Part shown: one piece after another, positions 5,882-6,034 of the stretch
How the letters are laid out: every line of letters begins with the position of its first letter
How positions within the stretch are numbered: the first letter of the stretch is position 1
Assembly: GCA_964581355.1 (NCBI GenBank)
Contig: CAZOOA010000116.1
Coordinates: 1-6,034 of the forward strand
DNA: 6,034 nucleotides
From: CAZOOA01 sp964581355
Lineage (GTDB): Bacteria; Bacillota; Dethiobacteria; DTU022; UBA8154
Direction of reading: 5' to 3'
The notes under the pieces: generated by a model
The model's database searches: none
The model's input: only the letters and a program-made list of their open reading frames with translations
What the model was told of the DNA's origin: nothing
Made by a program: the position numbers and the translations under genes

Positions 5882-6034
5882 AAAAACAAACTAACCGCCA
5901 CGGCCCTCGCGGCCACAACAGGGGATGAAAAACCTTACTTATGATCGAAGCTCTGGTTTTCAACACTCTGCTCCCCTAACCGGGGAGATGGCGCATTCGT
6001 CCGGCGACGTTGGTCTCTGTGGCCAAAGGCGCTT
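5882..6034 (+). other. non-coding tail with predicted RNA structure; possible leader of the next gene
   Basis: No convincing gene is seen in these 153 bases. The transcript can be drawn as a closed multi-branch structure. The outer stem pairs GGCCACA (5911-5917) with TGTGGCC (6018-6024), extended by CGC (5908-5910) with GCG (6029-6031) across a 4-nt bulge. Inside are TGAAAAACC (5926-5934) with GGTTTTCA (5955-5962), one A bulged; CTCCCC (5971-5976) with GGGGAG (5982-5987); and a short CGTC/GACG hairpin (5998-6009 region). GGGG at 5921-5924 could instead pair with CCCC at 5973-5976, an alternative fold. No known riboswitch class was recognised. A reading frame from ATG 5925 stays open to the window edge, but its AGGGG lies right against the ATG and the 36 visible residues match no family I know. 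Confidence 0.4.

Noticed and set aside
5878..5928. Overlapping GTG start at 5878 (GTGA overlap with the preceding stop)
   Set aside because: The overlap looks like translational coupling, but the frame ends after 16 codons with no recognisable sequence.
5937..6034. Minus-strand frame entering from the right edge
   Set aside because: It is short and compositionally ordinary, and its sequence matches no family; it may simply reflect the GC-rich structured region.

Overview
The window looks like chromosomal DNA from an anaerobic Firmicute, probably class Clostridia. The evidence is strong GGAGG-type ribosome binding sites, TTG starts, two textbook sigma-A promoters (TTGACA/TATAAT), moderate GC and an oxygen-sensitive-looking set of iron-sulfur electron carriers. 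Syntrophic or amino-acid-fermenting Clostridia would fit, but the genus cannot be read from the sequence. All five recognisable genes are on the + strand.

Layout. (i) 1-181: regulatory region with a consensus promoter and a 15-bp palindromic operator at the predicted transcription start. (ii) 182-1471: hexameric-type glutamate dehydrogenase as a single-gene unit, closed by a strong intrinsic terminator at 1546-1596. (iii) 1597-1882: second regulatory region with a near-identical copy of the operator, a second consensus promoter and a long 5' leader. (iv) 1883-5881: an apparent operon of an IclR-family regulator followed by three subunits of a soluble NAD(P)H-oxidising (diaphorase) module: a NuoE-like [2Fe-2S] protein, a large NuoF-like flavoprotein with extra iron-sulfur domains at both ends, and a NuoG-N/HoxU-like iron-sulfur protein. 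(v) 5882-6034: no convincing gene; the RNA can be drawn as three hairpins enclosed by a long-range stem, perhaps the leader of the next gene.

How the parts may fit. The two operators share the same arms and flanks (A-TTCCAC-nnn-GTGGAACA) and lie before gdh and before the iclR operon, so the IclR protein probably controls both. Oxidative deamination of glutamate makes 2-oxoglutarate, ammonium and NAD(P)H. The diaphorase module would exchange electrons between NAD(P)H, ferredoxin-type clusters and a catalytic partner. No catalytic subunit (hydrogenase, formate dehydrogenase or reductase) lies in the window; if it exists it is probably downstream. The most unusual points are the shared operator in two different promoter geometries, the cysteine-rich tail on the last subunit, a changed nucleotide-site residue in the NuoF-like subunit, and the structured 3' end.
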